Part shown: one piece after another, positions 1 to 19,836 of the stretch | Layout: every line of letters starts with the position of its first letter | Numbering within the stretch: the stretch's first letter is position 1 | Source: Elysia crispata | Taxonomy: Eukaryota; Mollusca; Gastropoda; Plakobranchidae | Direction of reading: 5' to 3' | NCBI GenBank assembly: GCA_033675545.1 | Contig: JAWDGP010003866.1 | Coordinates: 327,501-391,500 of the forward strand | Length of the DNA stretch: 64,000 nt | The notes under the pieces: model-generated | The model's input: the letters and a program-made list of their open reading frames with translations, nothing else | What the model was told of the DNA's origin: nothing | Database searches by the model: none | Program-made: the position numbers and the translations under genes

Positions 1-3000
1 TGTTCCATCCTCCCGTCACCTGGGATCAGTGGGTACCCGAGAAAGCTGTTCCTCTCCTAAATAAACTCGGTACTCCATCCTCCCGTCACCTGGGCTGGGA
101 TCAGTGGGTGCCCGAGAAAGCTGTTCCTCTCCTAAATAAACTCGGTACTCCATCCTCCCGTCACCTGGGCTGGGATCAGTGGGTGCCCAAGAAAGCTGTT
201 CCTCTCCTAAATAAACTCGGTACTCCATCCTCCCGTCACCTGGGCTCGGATCAGTGGGTACCCGAGAAAGCTGTTCCTCTCCTAAATAAACTCGGTACTC
301 CATCCTCCCGTCACCTGGGCTGGGATCAGTGGGTACCCGAGAAAGCTGTTCCTCTCCTAAATAAACTCGGTACTCCATCCTCCCGTCACCTGGGCTCGGA
401 TCAGTGGGTACCCGAGAAAGCTGTTCCTCTCCTAAATAAACTCGGTACTCCATCCTCCCGTCACCTGGGCTGGGATCAGTGGGTGCCCGAGAAAGCTGTC
501 CCTCTCCTAAATAAACTCGGTGCTCCATCCTCCCGTCACCTGGGCTGGGATCAGTGGGTACCCGAGAAAGCTGTTCCTCTCCTAAATAAACTCGGTGCTC
601 CATCCTCCCGTCACCTGGGATCAGTGGGTGCCCGAGAAAGCTGTTCCTCTCCTAAATAAACTCGGTACTCCATCCTCCCGTCACCTGGGATCAGTGGGTG
701 CCCGAGAAAGCTGTTCCTCTCCTAAATAAACTCGGTACTCCATCCTCCCGTCACCTGGGATCATTGGGTACCCGAGAAAGCTGTTCCTCTTCTAAATAAA
801 CTCGGTACTCCATCCTCCCGTCACCTGGGCTGGGATCAGTGGGTGCCCGAGAAAGCTGTTCCTCTCCTAAATAAACTCGGTACTCCATCCTCCCATCACC
901 TGGGCTGGGATCAGTGGGTGCCCGAGAAAGCTGTTCCTCTCCTAAATAAACTCGGTACTCCATCCTCCCGTCACCTGGGCTGGGATCAGTGGGTACCCGA
1001 GAAAGCTGTTCCTCTCCTAAATAAACTCGGTACTCCATCCTCCCGTCACCTGGGCTGGGATCAGTGGGTACCCGAGAAAGCTGTTCCTCTCCTAAATAAA
1101 CTCGGTACTCCATCCTCCCGTCACCTGGGCTGGGATCAGTGGGTACCCGAGAAAGCTGTTACTCTCCTAAATAAACTCGGTACTCCATCCTCCCGTCACC
1201 TGGGCTGGGATCAGTGGGTACCCGAGAAAGCTGTTCCTCTCCTAAATAAACTCGGTGCTCCATCCTCCCGTCACCTGGGATCAGTGGGTGCCCGAGAAAG
1301 CTGTTCCTCTCCTAAATAAACTCGGTACTCCATCCTCCCGTCACCTGGGATCAGTGGGTGCCCGAGAAAGCTGTTCCTCTCCTAAATAAACTCGGTACTC
1401 CATCCTCCCGTCACCTGGGATCAGTGGGTGCCCGAGAAAGCTGTTCCTCTCCTAAATAAACTCGGTACTCCATCCTCCCGTCACCTGGGATCAGTGGGTC
1501 CCCGAGAAAGCTGTTCCTCTCCTAAATAAACTCGGTACTCCATCCTCCCGTCACCTGGGCTGGGATCAGTGGGTACCCGAGAAAGCTGTTCCTCTCCTAA
1601 ATAAACTCGGTGCTCCATCCTCCCGTCACCTGGGATCAGTGGGTACCCGAGAAAGCTGTTCCTCTCCTAAATAAACTCGGTACTCCATCCTCCCGTCACC
1701 TGGGATCAGTGGGTCCCCGAGAAAGCTGTTCCTCTCCTAAATAAACTCGGTGTTCCATCCTCCCGTCACCTGGGATCAGTGGGTACCCGAGAAAGCTGTT
1801 CCTCTCCTAAATAAACTCGGTACTCCATCCTCCCGTCACCTGGGCTGGGATCAGTGGGTGCCCGAGAAAGCTGTTCCTCTCCTAAATAAACTCGGTACTC
1901 CATCCTCCCGTCACCTGGGCTCGGATCAGTGGGTACCCGAGAAAGCTGTTCCTCTCCTAAATAAACTCGGTACTCCATCCTCCCGTCACCTGGGCTGGGA
2001 TCAGTGGGTACCCGAGAAAGCTGTTCCTCTCCTAAATAAACTCGGTACTCCATCCTCCCGTCACCTGGGCTCGGATCAGTGGGTACCCGAGAAAGCTGTT
2101 CCTCTCCTAAATAAACTCGGTACTCCATCCTCCCGTCACCTGGGCTGGGATCAGTGGGTGCCCGAGAAAGCTGTGCCTCTCCTAAATAAACTCGGTGCTC
2201 CATCCTCCCGTCACCTGGGCTGGGATCAGTGGGTACCCGAGAAAGCTGTTCCTCTCCTAAATAAACTCGGTGCTCCATCCTCCCGTCACCTGGGATCAGT
2301 GGGTGCCCGAGAAAGCTGTTCCTCTCCTAAATAAACTCGGTACTCCATCCTCCCGTCACCTGGGATCAGTGGGTGCCCGAGAAAGCTGTTCCTCTCCTAA
2401 ATAAACTCGGTACTCCATCCTCCCGTCACCTGGGATCATTGGGTACCCGAGAAAGCTGTTCCTCTTCTAAATAAACTCGGTACTCCATCCTCCCGTCACC
2501 TGGGCTGGGATCAGTGGGTGCCCGAGAAAGCTGTTCCTCTCCTAAATAAACTCGGTACTCCATCCTCCCATCACCTGGGCTGGGATCAGTGGGTGCCCGA
2601 GAAAGCTGTTCCTCTCCTAAATAAACTCGGTACTCCATCCTCCCGTCACCTGGGCTGGGATCAGTGGGTACCCGAGAAAGCTGTTACTCTCCTAAATAAA
2701 CTCGGTACTCCATCCTCCCGTCACCTGGGCTGGGATCAGTGGGTACCCGAGAAAGCTGTTCCTCTCCTAAATAAACTCGGTGCTCCATCCCCCCGTCACC
2801 TGGGATCAATGGGTACCCGAGAAAGCTGTTCCTCTCCTAAATAAACTCGGTACTCCATCCTCCCGTCACCTGGGATCAGTGGGTCCCCGAGAAAGCTGTT
2901 CCTCTCCTAAATAAACTCGGTGCTCCATCCTCCCGTCACCTGGGATCAGTGGGTACCCGAGAAAGCTGTTCCTCTCCTAAATAAACTCGGTACTCCATCC

Positions 3001-3438
3001 TCCCGTCACCTGGGCTGGGATCAGTGGGTACCCGAGAAAGCTGTTCCTCTCCTAAATAAACTCGGTACTCCATCCTCCCGTCACCTGGGCTGGGATCAGT
3101 GGGTACCCGAGAAAGCTGTTCCTCTCCTAAATAAACTCGGTACTCCATCCTCCCGTCACCTGGGCTGGGATCAGTGGGTACCCGAGAAAGCTGTTCCTCT
3201 CCTAAATAAACTCGGTACTCCATCCTCCCGTCACCTGGGCTGGGATCAGTGGGTACCCGAGAAAGCTGTTCCTCTCCTAAATAAACTCGGTACTCCATCC
3301 TCCCGTCACCTGGGCTGGGATCAGTGGGTGCCCGAGAAAGCTGTTCCTCTCCTAAATAAACTCGGTACTCCATCCTCCCGTCACCTGGGATCAGTGGGTA
3401 CCCGAGAAAGCTGCTACTCTCCTAAATAAACTCGGTGC
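1..3438. repeat. 75/70-bp minisatellite array, about 47 units
   Basis: Head-to-tail units of 75 bp alternate with 70-bp units that lack a 5-bp GGCTG-type insertion after CACCTGG. Each unit contains CTCCTAAATAAACTCGGT and CATCCTCCCGTCACC. Because 75 is divisible by three, both strands stay open for up to about 195 codons until a 70-bp unit shifts the frame; these are repeat translations, not genes. Diagnostic variants (TCATTGGGTA, CCCATCACC, CTGTTACTC) recur about 1,675-1,750 bp apart, so the array contains a duplicated higher-order block. The array runs off the left edge and ends near 3438. Confidence 0.97.
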
Positions 3439-4165
3439 TCCTTCGTATTTTGGTGTCGTATTTTTTCCCTTGATTTTTTTTTTTATTTTATGTTTATTGT
3501 AGTTTTTTTTCATGTTTTTGACAATTCATGTAATGAAGAGCCCTATTGAAGTTTACCATAAAATATGATTATTATAAAGCTGGTGGAGTAAATATTTTGA
3601 TCAGGGCAATAATGATTTTGAAATCTCGACACTGTACTTGTGATTTTTTGAACATTAAATATGATGTATGATATCATGAGCAGGTCTTTTTTTATTGTTT
3701 TGTTTTGTTTCTGCGGTTAGCCAATAAATTCTAGAGTAAATATAAGTTCTGTGCCACGTTACCCAAACACTAACTGTGTTTTATTCCGGTGCGACTAACA
3801 TGCCTTGTTATTCAGCCATGCTGAAGTATTGGGTACCCTGTATTCTTGACTAAACGTTAGTTTGTTTATCTGCGGCTCTCCATATTGCAAAAGAATTCTG
3901 CATGTACTATAAAATAATCAAATGTATTTCGCAATTCTTTATTTCCTTGTTTTGTTTTCACCCTTTACATCTTTAGCTTTGCAAGTTGTTTTTTTTTTTT
4001 GTTTGTTTATTTTTGACTAGAGAAAAAAAATTTTCTTTAGGTGTAAAAAACTTTCGACATAGCATCATCTTCTCGGCCTTTCGTGAGAAACATTAATGAG
4101 CCACAAGTAGTAAAAATTGTGGTAGTAATAAGTACTAGTAGTATATCCTGGCATCTATAGCCCAT
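3439..4165. other. AT-rich intergenic stretch, no gene seen
   Basis: This stretch is A+T-rich with several T homopolymers. I found no coding exon, tRNA-like fold or mobile-element protein in it. Confidence 0.6.
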
Positions 4166-4167
4166 AC

Positions 4168-4227
<60 letters not shown>

Positions 4228-4310
4228 AGGGAGGAGAGAGAGAGAGGGAGAGGGAGGAGAGAGATTCAGGGGAAAAGGGAGGGGAGAGAGAGAGAGAGAG
4301 AGAGAAAGCA
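4168..4310. repeat. GA-rich microsatellite
   Basis: Imperfect (GA)n tract with GGGA interruptions. The serine/leucine-rich open frame on the other strand is a repeat translation. Confidence 0.9.
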
Positions 4311-4484
4311 GATTGAAAAAAAAGCAAGGAAAAGAAAGATAAAAGAAAGGCGTCAGGTGAGAGTGAGCAAAGAAAGAAAAACGTAGATTAAAAGATGAGA
4401 GAGAGGGAAAGGCAATCGTATGGCATCAGACGCCAAACCTCTAATTGAGGGAGAGGGGAGACAAGGCAGTGCGGCAGTTATCGC

Positions 4485-4545
4485 ACGTCACTACCCAGCA
4501 CCATCGACGCACGTCATGCTTGGACGTCATCAGCACGTATAAATA
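4485..4545 (+). promoter_or_regulatory. Candidate core promoter with three ACGTCA (CRE-type) sites and a TATA box
   Basis: TATAAATA lies at 4538-4545. Upstream, ACGTCA occurs at 4485-4490, 4511-4516 and 4524-4529, the core of the cAMP-response element bound by CREB/ATF factors. A transcription start would be expected about 25-30 bp past the TATA box. A donor-like CAG|GTACTC at about 4597 could end a short first exon. The likely target is the exon at 5752-6842. What I see is the motif cluster; that it is a working promoter is inference. Confidence 0.45.
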
Positions 4546-4767
4546 CATTGAAGAGGAATAACCCATAAACATTGCCCAGACGTTGTAGATACATTCAGGT
4601 ACTCGTAAGCTTCTGCTCTTGTGTTAATTTTTAAATTTTTTTTAGGAGTGAGATACTGTTTCTTTCTTCATGGAAATAAGGATTTGAAATTCACAATTAC
4701 CTCAACGATTCAAACGTTATAAAAGTTAATGCTGTAAAATAAGTCCGAAAATGTTCCTTGGTAATGC

Positions 4768-5066
4768 CATGTAGATGCCCTGACAGCGTATTTCTCTCTC
4801 AAGTTTTGCGTGGCAGTGAAAGATTACGTATCTATCCGATTCCATGTAGATGCCCTGACAGCGTATTTCTCTCTCAAGTTTTGCGTGGCAGTGAAAGATT
4901 ACGTATCTATCCGATTCCATGTAGATGCCCTGACAGCGTATTTCTCTCTCAAGTTTTGCGTGGCAGTGAAAGATTACGTATCTATCCGATTCCATGTAGA
5001 TGCCCTGACAGCGTATTTCTCTCTCAAGTTTTGCTTGGCAGTGAAAGATTACGTATATATCCGATT
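4768..5066. repeat. 75-bp tandem repeat, four copies
   Basis: Near-identical 75-bp units begin with GTAGATGCCCTGAC at 4771, 4846, 4921 and 4996. The last copy carries GCTTGG in place of GCGTGG and drifts at its end. Both strands are open through the array because 75 is a multiple of three. It lies between the candidate promoter and the exon at 5752. Confidence 0.95.
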
Positions 5067-5751
5067 ACACCTGAGATTTCAAAAGAATCTACAAATCTGC
5101 AGGAAGACAAGTGAAGCCTAGATTTACATTTCATGCTAAAGACGACAAGGTAAATAGATATCATCACAGTTTACTTTTCTCAAATGCATTGATTTAATAT
5201 TTTTTTAACAAAATTAAAACACATACCGTAACCGCAATCTAACAATAAAGCGTTGATCTCTTTGTGATATGACTTCGTGTTTCATACCAAATGTTCTAAT
5301 AAGGTAAAACTAACTTTGGCAATAACACTAACATGGTGATGGTGATGGCGATAATGATGATGAGGATGATGATGATGATGAAGAAGATGACTGACATAGC
5401 TATACAGCGAAGAGCAAACGACCTATAGCTTCCTCTGACCGGAAGTTTTCTATCGCCGCAGATGAAGCGCATGACAGGGGGAAAGTAATCCTTCAATTTC
5501 AATCAAATACCATTATGGCGTCTACGAATGCAGAAACTGCATATCTCGCATCGATACAAGGATGGGTATGGTAGGTATGCGATGCTACTCCACATTCAAA
5601 TTCGATCAGGGAGTCTGCTAAAAATCAGCCCAGAACTGTATTGAGACTCTACTTTTTTTGGACATCAACTTTCTTTGTTTTCTTTCCTATCTTTAAATAA
5701 ACAGCAACAAAAACAACTGAAACGTATGTCGATTTTGTTATCTTTCCATAG

Positions 5752-6842
5752 TGTGCGGACGTTCTGACCAACTACCGACTTTACAGTACAATTGTGGCTC
5801 AGCTGTTCGGAGACACTTCCTAGATCTACCGCATCTCCGGGTTGTGTTCAACAAAATGGACAACATGACCGCAGCAGAAATGTGCGAGGTACTGAACCCA
5901 ATGCTGGCGCTGAACAAACTCACAGTCTACAGTAACGCTAGACGCGGTGTGGGCCATGTAGTCACCGACAATGTGATAGCGGCAGATACAACCAAGTATA
6001 GAAACCCGCTGGACAAGATCCTGCCTGAGTATGACTATGAGACGCTCCTTGCCCAGACAACCTCGGACGGGGCGACAGAGCCGCAGGAATTGGAGAAATA
6101 CTCTGAGCAGAAGGTCGCGGACACATCGGAACGAGCATGCGTAATCAATCAAAAACCGGACACGTCCGGCAACTTTGCAAACGAAAATTCAAATATTCCT
6201 CCAACTTCCAAACAGCAGCATATATTGGAAGGGAAAGAGGCGTCAGGTTGTAACGCCAAGAAGAGCGACGTCCCCCGTAATGCCACTGATACTGACCCAC
6301 CAAAAAATGAACCGGAAGCGCTAGAAGAACCCTACAAAGACACAGGCCGCTACAGCCGCGGCCCTAAACAAGCCGCAGAATCGTCTTTGAAAGGTGGACC
6401 TCCGATTGTCACTCTTGTTCGTGAGAGCTCCGCCTTTGGGGGCGTGCTATGCTGCGGCAAAAACACCAAAATGGTTCCTGTGACGCGAATAACGTCACCG
6501 TCAACTGTCGAGGAGGCGAGACTGAGCCGCAGGAAGCGGACAACTGGCGCGAACGTCAGACCAAACGTCTCTGCAGGGCAGCAGCGGCAGGCGGATTGCC
6601 AAGACCATCTCTACCTTCTTGACGTGAGCACAGACCTTACTTCCTCTACTAGCCACGAGACCTTGACATCGGAGACCAATGCGTCATCTGTCGTGCTGCT
6701 CCCCGTGCTTCCAGCCATCCCACTCTCAGGGAATAAGACAAGGGAGTGCAAGCCGTCCCCACCACTGCTGAGGCGAGGAGACAGCCGGTCTCCATGTGTC
6801 CGCGACATCAGCCGGACCTACTCTCCGACCCAAGCGATCTAG
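5752..6842 (+). CDS. Large coding exon of an unrecognised protein
   Basis: A clear 3' splice site (polypyrimidine tract then CCATAG) ends at 5751, and the frame is open from there to a stop at 6840-6842, about 363 codons. The first in-frame ATG is 5856, so this reads better as an internal or terminal exon than as a complete gene. The N-terminal ~100 residues look globular (VRRHFLDLPHLRVVFNKMD, then AEMCEVLNPML and RGVGHVVTDN). The rest is polar and low-complexity, rich in Ser, Lys, Arg, Pro and Thr. After the stop, other frames stay open to about 7300 with similar Ser/Pro/Lys-rich composition, which may mean a frameshift, another splice form or 3' UTR. I recognise no domain and assign no function. 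The CRE/TATA promoter at 4485-4545 may drive it. Confidence 0.5.
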
Positions 6843-7595
6843 AACTCAGCCAGGAACGTCGCCTCCTACTTCTCGTCATCGGCCTCGTCCTCCCCTCTCT
6901 CGACGACATAAACCGATCCTCATCCAAAAACTTTACCTGTAGAAACCAGCCGTCTAGAAAAGTCCAAAGCCCCACCCTAAGCATGATGTCAGGTGCCAAG
7001 ACAGAACCTCAAAGACCAAAATCAACTAAAAATAATTTCAGGAGAGCCAAATCTATAGTAGCGATCTCATCCAATTCCCCAAAATCGGTACGAAAAATAT
7101 ACCAAGGTGTTGGGAAGCGTTCTCTCAGTCCGAACAAAAGCCCGCAAGAGACCAGAAAGATCCCAGCAATATCGTGTCTCACATTGGCAGCGGAGTCCAG
7201 CCATAACCTGGGGAACTGTCCGTCCCCTGCCACCAAGCTGTTGAGAAAGAAGGCCGTTCAGGAAAGCCCAAGTTACAACCCGAGAGGAAATAGAAAATAG
7301 TGATAGAGACTAATTTCTGTGGAATTGCCATGAATGTCACCTCTTTTTGTTATCCATCAAGTTTCTGATAGTGTCGTCACTTTCGTATCCATCAGATGCT
7401 AAAACATCATTTCTCGTTGACCACACAAATCTATCTGTCTCTCTCTCTCACTATTTAACTGAATATCTTTTTACCTACCTACTAATTTACATGTATATAC
7501 TTTTTTCGCATATTATAATCATATCTTTTTTTCTAGCTTTCTTTCTCCTTCTTCAGCCCCTCCCCTCGTTTTTCTCTACCTCTCTAAGAATATCT

Positions 7596-7680
<85 letters not shown>

Positions 7681-8870
7681 ACTTCTATTTTTTTCTATCT
7701 TTCTCCTTTCTCCTCCTGCTCTGTTTTTCACTCATTTCCCATCTCCTTGAGCTTAATTGGACGCAAAAAAAAAAATATAAAAAAAATCCAATAATAATAA
7801 TAATAAATAAATAAATATATAAATAAATTAGGTCCCAACAGGTTGCAATATTTTGAGACATTATGAAGAAAAAGAAGTATGAAAAGAAAGAGACATTTGC
7901 ATATGAATAAAATACAGATTAAAACTAAAAAAAAATGAAAAATTTTGCAGAAACTTATTTTGAAAGGAACATTTAAAAGAAAATAATAAAAAGATAGAAT
8001 TTGAAACAATTTGTATTTTTTTGTATGTGTTATCTCCAGTGTGTTCAGTTTATGTTAATCGAATTGAGTGGTTCAAACTTTGTACACTGTGAGCAATCCT
8101 TTGGGGCCAGTCTAAAATTTCATAAGCTTTCTAAACAAACTTATGATTAAAACTAGGTGACCAGTATAACTGCGGTGCGTAAATGTTTGCCCTGGTGAGA
8201 TCAGTCATTGACATGTCAAGTCCAAAAAAAAAAAAGGCAAAAATGTCTTTGTGCAAGGACTGGCATATGGAGACTTGGATTTCGTTTGTACTTGAAATAA
8301 TTGTACAAACATTATTCATAATACATTTTAAAAAAAGGATTTATAATTTGTCAATCAAAAGATATCCTGCAGCAGCTTACTTACTTAAGTAAATGGTTTT
8401 TTTTTAATTTTTTATCACTTTCTCATTTTTTTTTTTTTTGTGGGCCAGATACAGTAAGTAATAAGTCTGGCACAGCAAGAGTCACTCGTTGGACTGTTTC
8501 TTTTCTGAAAAAATGTTTTACAAACCAAGAAAATGATGAAAACTGCACACAGAAGTTGGTTATTACAATACAAATTCTGTATTCATAGGACAAAGGCATC
8601 ACATAATAAAATACAAAGTTGAGAAAAAAAATCGAGGCAAGGTTGCTTTTGCCCCAAAATTTGTAACGTTTATCTATTTTGAACCAATTTATCACAAATT
8701 TGAGTATCACAATAACATTACTGGAAATACAAAATAGAGTTTCACTTTAATACAGTGGATGATTAAAAAAAAAAGACTAATTGTTTCGATAAGTTAATAC
8801 TTGGTTTTCATGAATCTAACACCAACATTATATCAAACATTGTAAAATAAAATACTGACATAATACAAAT
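6843..8870. other. Downstream region with a CT microsatellite, otherwise no gene seen
   Basis: Open frames of unlike composition continue to about 7300. A pure (CT)n tract spans about 7598-7673, followed by poly-A and TAA-rich sequence near 7766-7815. I find no splice-consistent exons of a known family in the remainder. Confidence 0.5.
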
Positions 8871-8874
8871 ACAC

Positions 8875-9306
8875 TATCACACCATGATAAAGAAGTTATG
8901 ACTTTTGGAACACAATCTATCACACCATGGTAATGAAGTTATGACTTTTGGAACACAGTGTATCACACCATGGTAATGAAGTTATGACTTTTGGAACACA
9001 ATATATCACACCATGGTAATGAAGTTATGACTTTTGGAACAGTGTATCACACCATGGTAATGAAGTTATGACTTTTGGAACACAGTGTATCACACCATGG
9101 TAATGAAGTTATGACTTTTGGAACACAGTCTATCACACCATGGTAATGAAGTTATGACTTTTGGAACACAATATATCACACCATGGTAATGAAGTTATGA
9201 CTTTTGGAACAGTGTATCACACCATGGTAATGAAGTTATGACTTTTGGAACACAGTGTATCACACCATGGTAATGAAGTTATGACTTTTGGAACACAGTC
9301 TATCAC
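8875..9306. repeat. 43/41-bp minisatellite, ten copies
   Basis: Units contain CACCATGGTAATGAAG and TTATGACTTTTGGAAC. Most are 43 bp; two copies lacking an AC dinucleotide are 41 bp. The variant order (AATATA, short AGTG, CACAGTG, CACAGTC) occurs twice in succession, showing duplication of a four-unit block of about 170 bp. The array lies about 1 kb beyond the PECR stop, possibly in its 3' untranslated or flanking DNA. Confidence 0.93.
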
Positions 9307-10336
9307 ATCATGGATAAACAAATCTGATTTTAGGAACAGGGCATATTGGTCTTGCTTGAGGCTGCAAGAATATTTTCCAGCACAAAGAAAGATTCTCTGA
9401 GACTTCAACTGATTTACATTATTTAAAATGCAAACAAGTTCAATAACAAATCCAGTAAGTTGACATAACAGACCTCATGACTAAGTCAATAGCTTTTTAT
9501 TACCCAATTATTGTTGCATTATGACCAATTAACATTGATTAAATAGAGTACCTACACACAAAACAAGGATAATAGCATCTTTCTTTTATAAAAAAAAAAG
9601 AGGGAATAAGCAAAATGTTTCAGCACAGGAACCTTTTGCATTCAAAGGTGTTAAAATTTAAAATGAGGCATTTTTCTGCACTTTCAATAATGAAAATAGT
9701 AAGAAATTATCGTCATAATGTATTTAATTGAGCGTAAGGTCTCAATGAGTCCAAATTTGTTGTATTCAATGATCACTGTAGTAAGAAATCCTGAAAAGAG
9801 CCTAGTTTATCGAGATTTACAGCATGTAGACCCCAAGTCACAAAAAACCATGATGCAAATGAATAAGTATATCTTAAAATGTGGTACAGCTAAAAGAGTT
9901 TTATGTGGTAGCAGTATTTGTATGATATGAAAAAAGACAAGAACAAGAAAGTAAAAAATCTGATTAATCCATAAAAAATGAAAGTGATGAGCTATGTCAA
10001 AAATATTGAACGTTCGAAGAGGTTTAACAACACTTTCATGAGTTAGCTTCTATATTTGGTTTAAAATGTAATAAAAATATTGTTAAGTTTTTCCAAAAAA
10101 GGTCAAAGCAAATCGATATGCCTTTACTAACCCTCATTATGTTGAAATAACCATTAGATAGATGTTAAAGATTTCCTACAACAGTAATACCATTTCATAA
10201 TTTTGATATACATTTTTTGATGATCAAAGTATTCCATCATATAATATCAAACTTTTTCTGTTGACAAGAGTTATGCAGAGAAAAACAAAAATGGTCAATC
10301 AACAGAGGTGTTCTCCACACTGGTCACAACTCTATG
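9307..10336. other. 3' flank of PECR
   Basis: AT-rich sequence without a supported exon. A minus-strand AATAAA (TTTATT near 9494 on the plus strand) is a possible polyadenylation signal for PECR, about 840 bp beyond the stop. The short ORFs here show no family signature. Confidence 0.35.
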
Positions 10337-18016
<7,680 letters not shown>

Positions 18017-19235
18017 TGTGTTGAGCTGGGTCTACTTGAAACAAAATCTAGATCTAGATCTAAATATATGTGGATTTTATATCTGGGTCTGCAGGTGTGC
18101 TGAGAAATTGCTATGATTGTTATTATTTTCTAGCACTCAATCCTTTACTCCAAAGGCAAGATTCTCTATGTGGCTTAGGGGACGAAAAGAAGTCTACTTG
18201 TCAACATTAAGTTCATAGGTTACCAGTTTAAACTGCCAAGCTATTTTACACAAAACCCCGCAAAGTTAGGACAATCGGAGTTCCGGCGCCGGTAGTTTAT
18301 GACTCGCGCTCCTTGGTTACGTTTAGATGGTTTAGTATCTGTTGAGCCCAATAAAACATCCTTGTTAATATAATGAGCTGATTTGTAGCATTCGCGGCTT
18401 TGGAAATAAATAAACACAGGAAACATACAACTTTCTTTTTAAAATGGAAGAAAAAAATTGCAATACTCGGACTCGACGTAGAATAATTGTTTTTATTCAG
18501 GAGATGATTTAAGTAAATTAGAGACTATTGGAGGCTTTATAAATCATGATATTGCTCTTTTTTTCTCCGCAAAGAAAACGAAAGCATACGAGTGTAAAAC
18601 ACGCAGAATGAGTCAGGTTTTTTTCCATTATATTAGGTTCTGTTAGTAAATGTAAGTACCGCCATGTTAAAAAATAAAAGAGAAAATAAAATAAGGCACA
18701 CTTTCATAACTGAACTGATTCTCGAATTACCATGTGTTACGATAGTCACTCTCGTACGTTTTAGAATTAGAGCTATACCAAGTAACTTAACAAAGGCCAG
18801 GTGCTACGAGGTGTGTTTTGAGGGGGGGGTATTTTTATTTTATTTTATTTTATTATTTTTTTGTTGCTTTAATTTTCGTCAAACTAAGTATAGGGCAGGA
18901 AAACAACTGCATCTTCCTTTCTGGTTTATTATGGAGTTTCTTCTTCTCCCTTTTCTCTTTCAAACACACATGTATACATATTTTATCTTTTTTTTTTTAA
19001 TTAATGTAGTTTAATTTAATACGTCCTTTTGAAATATTCTTCGGATAAAAATTTGTATCACCATTTGAATTTCTTTTCTACACACAACACCAAATTTAAT
19101 ATATCATTGCACACTCTATGTAAATGCCTCTAAATCGCATTAGCTTGTTTCAGATTATTTTCATTAGTTTTTATTTTTTTATTACGAAACATATTATTGA
19201 ATAAATGTTGCCTTAAAAAGAATACTCGCGAGGGA
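18017..19235. other. 5' flank of PECR, no gene seen
   Basis: This should hold the PECR promoter. I see no convincing TATA box and no supported exon. A perfect palindromic run TCTAGATCTAGATCTA occurs at about 18047-18062. Confidence 0.4.
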
Positions 19236-19237
19236 AG

Positions 19238-19836
<599 letters not shown>

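Noticed and set aside
16..3429. Long open frames on both strands (repeats of MEYRVYLGEEQL and VPEKAVPLLNKLG)
   Set aside because: They follow exactly from 75-bp repeat units without stops; no unique flanking coding sequence or splice context supports a protein.
1..3438. CRISPR-like appearance of regular repeats
   Set aside because: Units are contiguous with no unique spacers, and the window is eukaryotic; it is a minisatellite.
5751..5753. GTG at 5751 as the start of the unknown protein
   Set aside because: The G is the last base of a splice acceptor (CCATAG); the frame enters from an upstream exon, and the first ATG is at 5856.
9718..9930. 70-codon ORF MYLIERKVSMSPN
   Set aside because: No domain, no conservation clue, AT-rich surroundings; chance ORF downstream of PECR.
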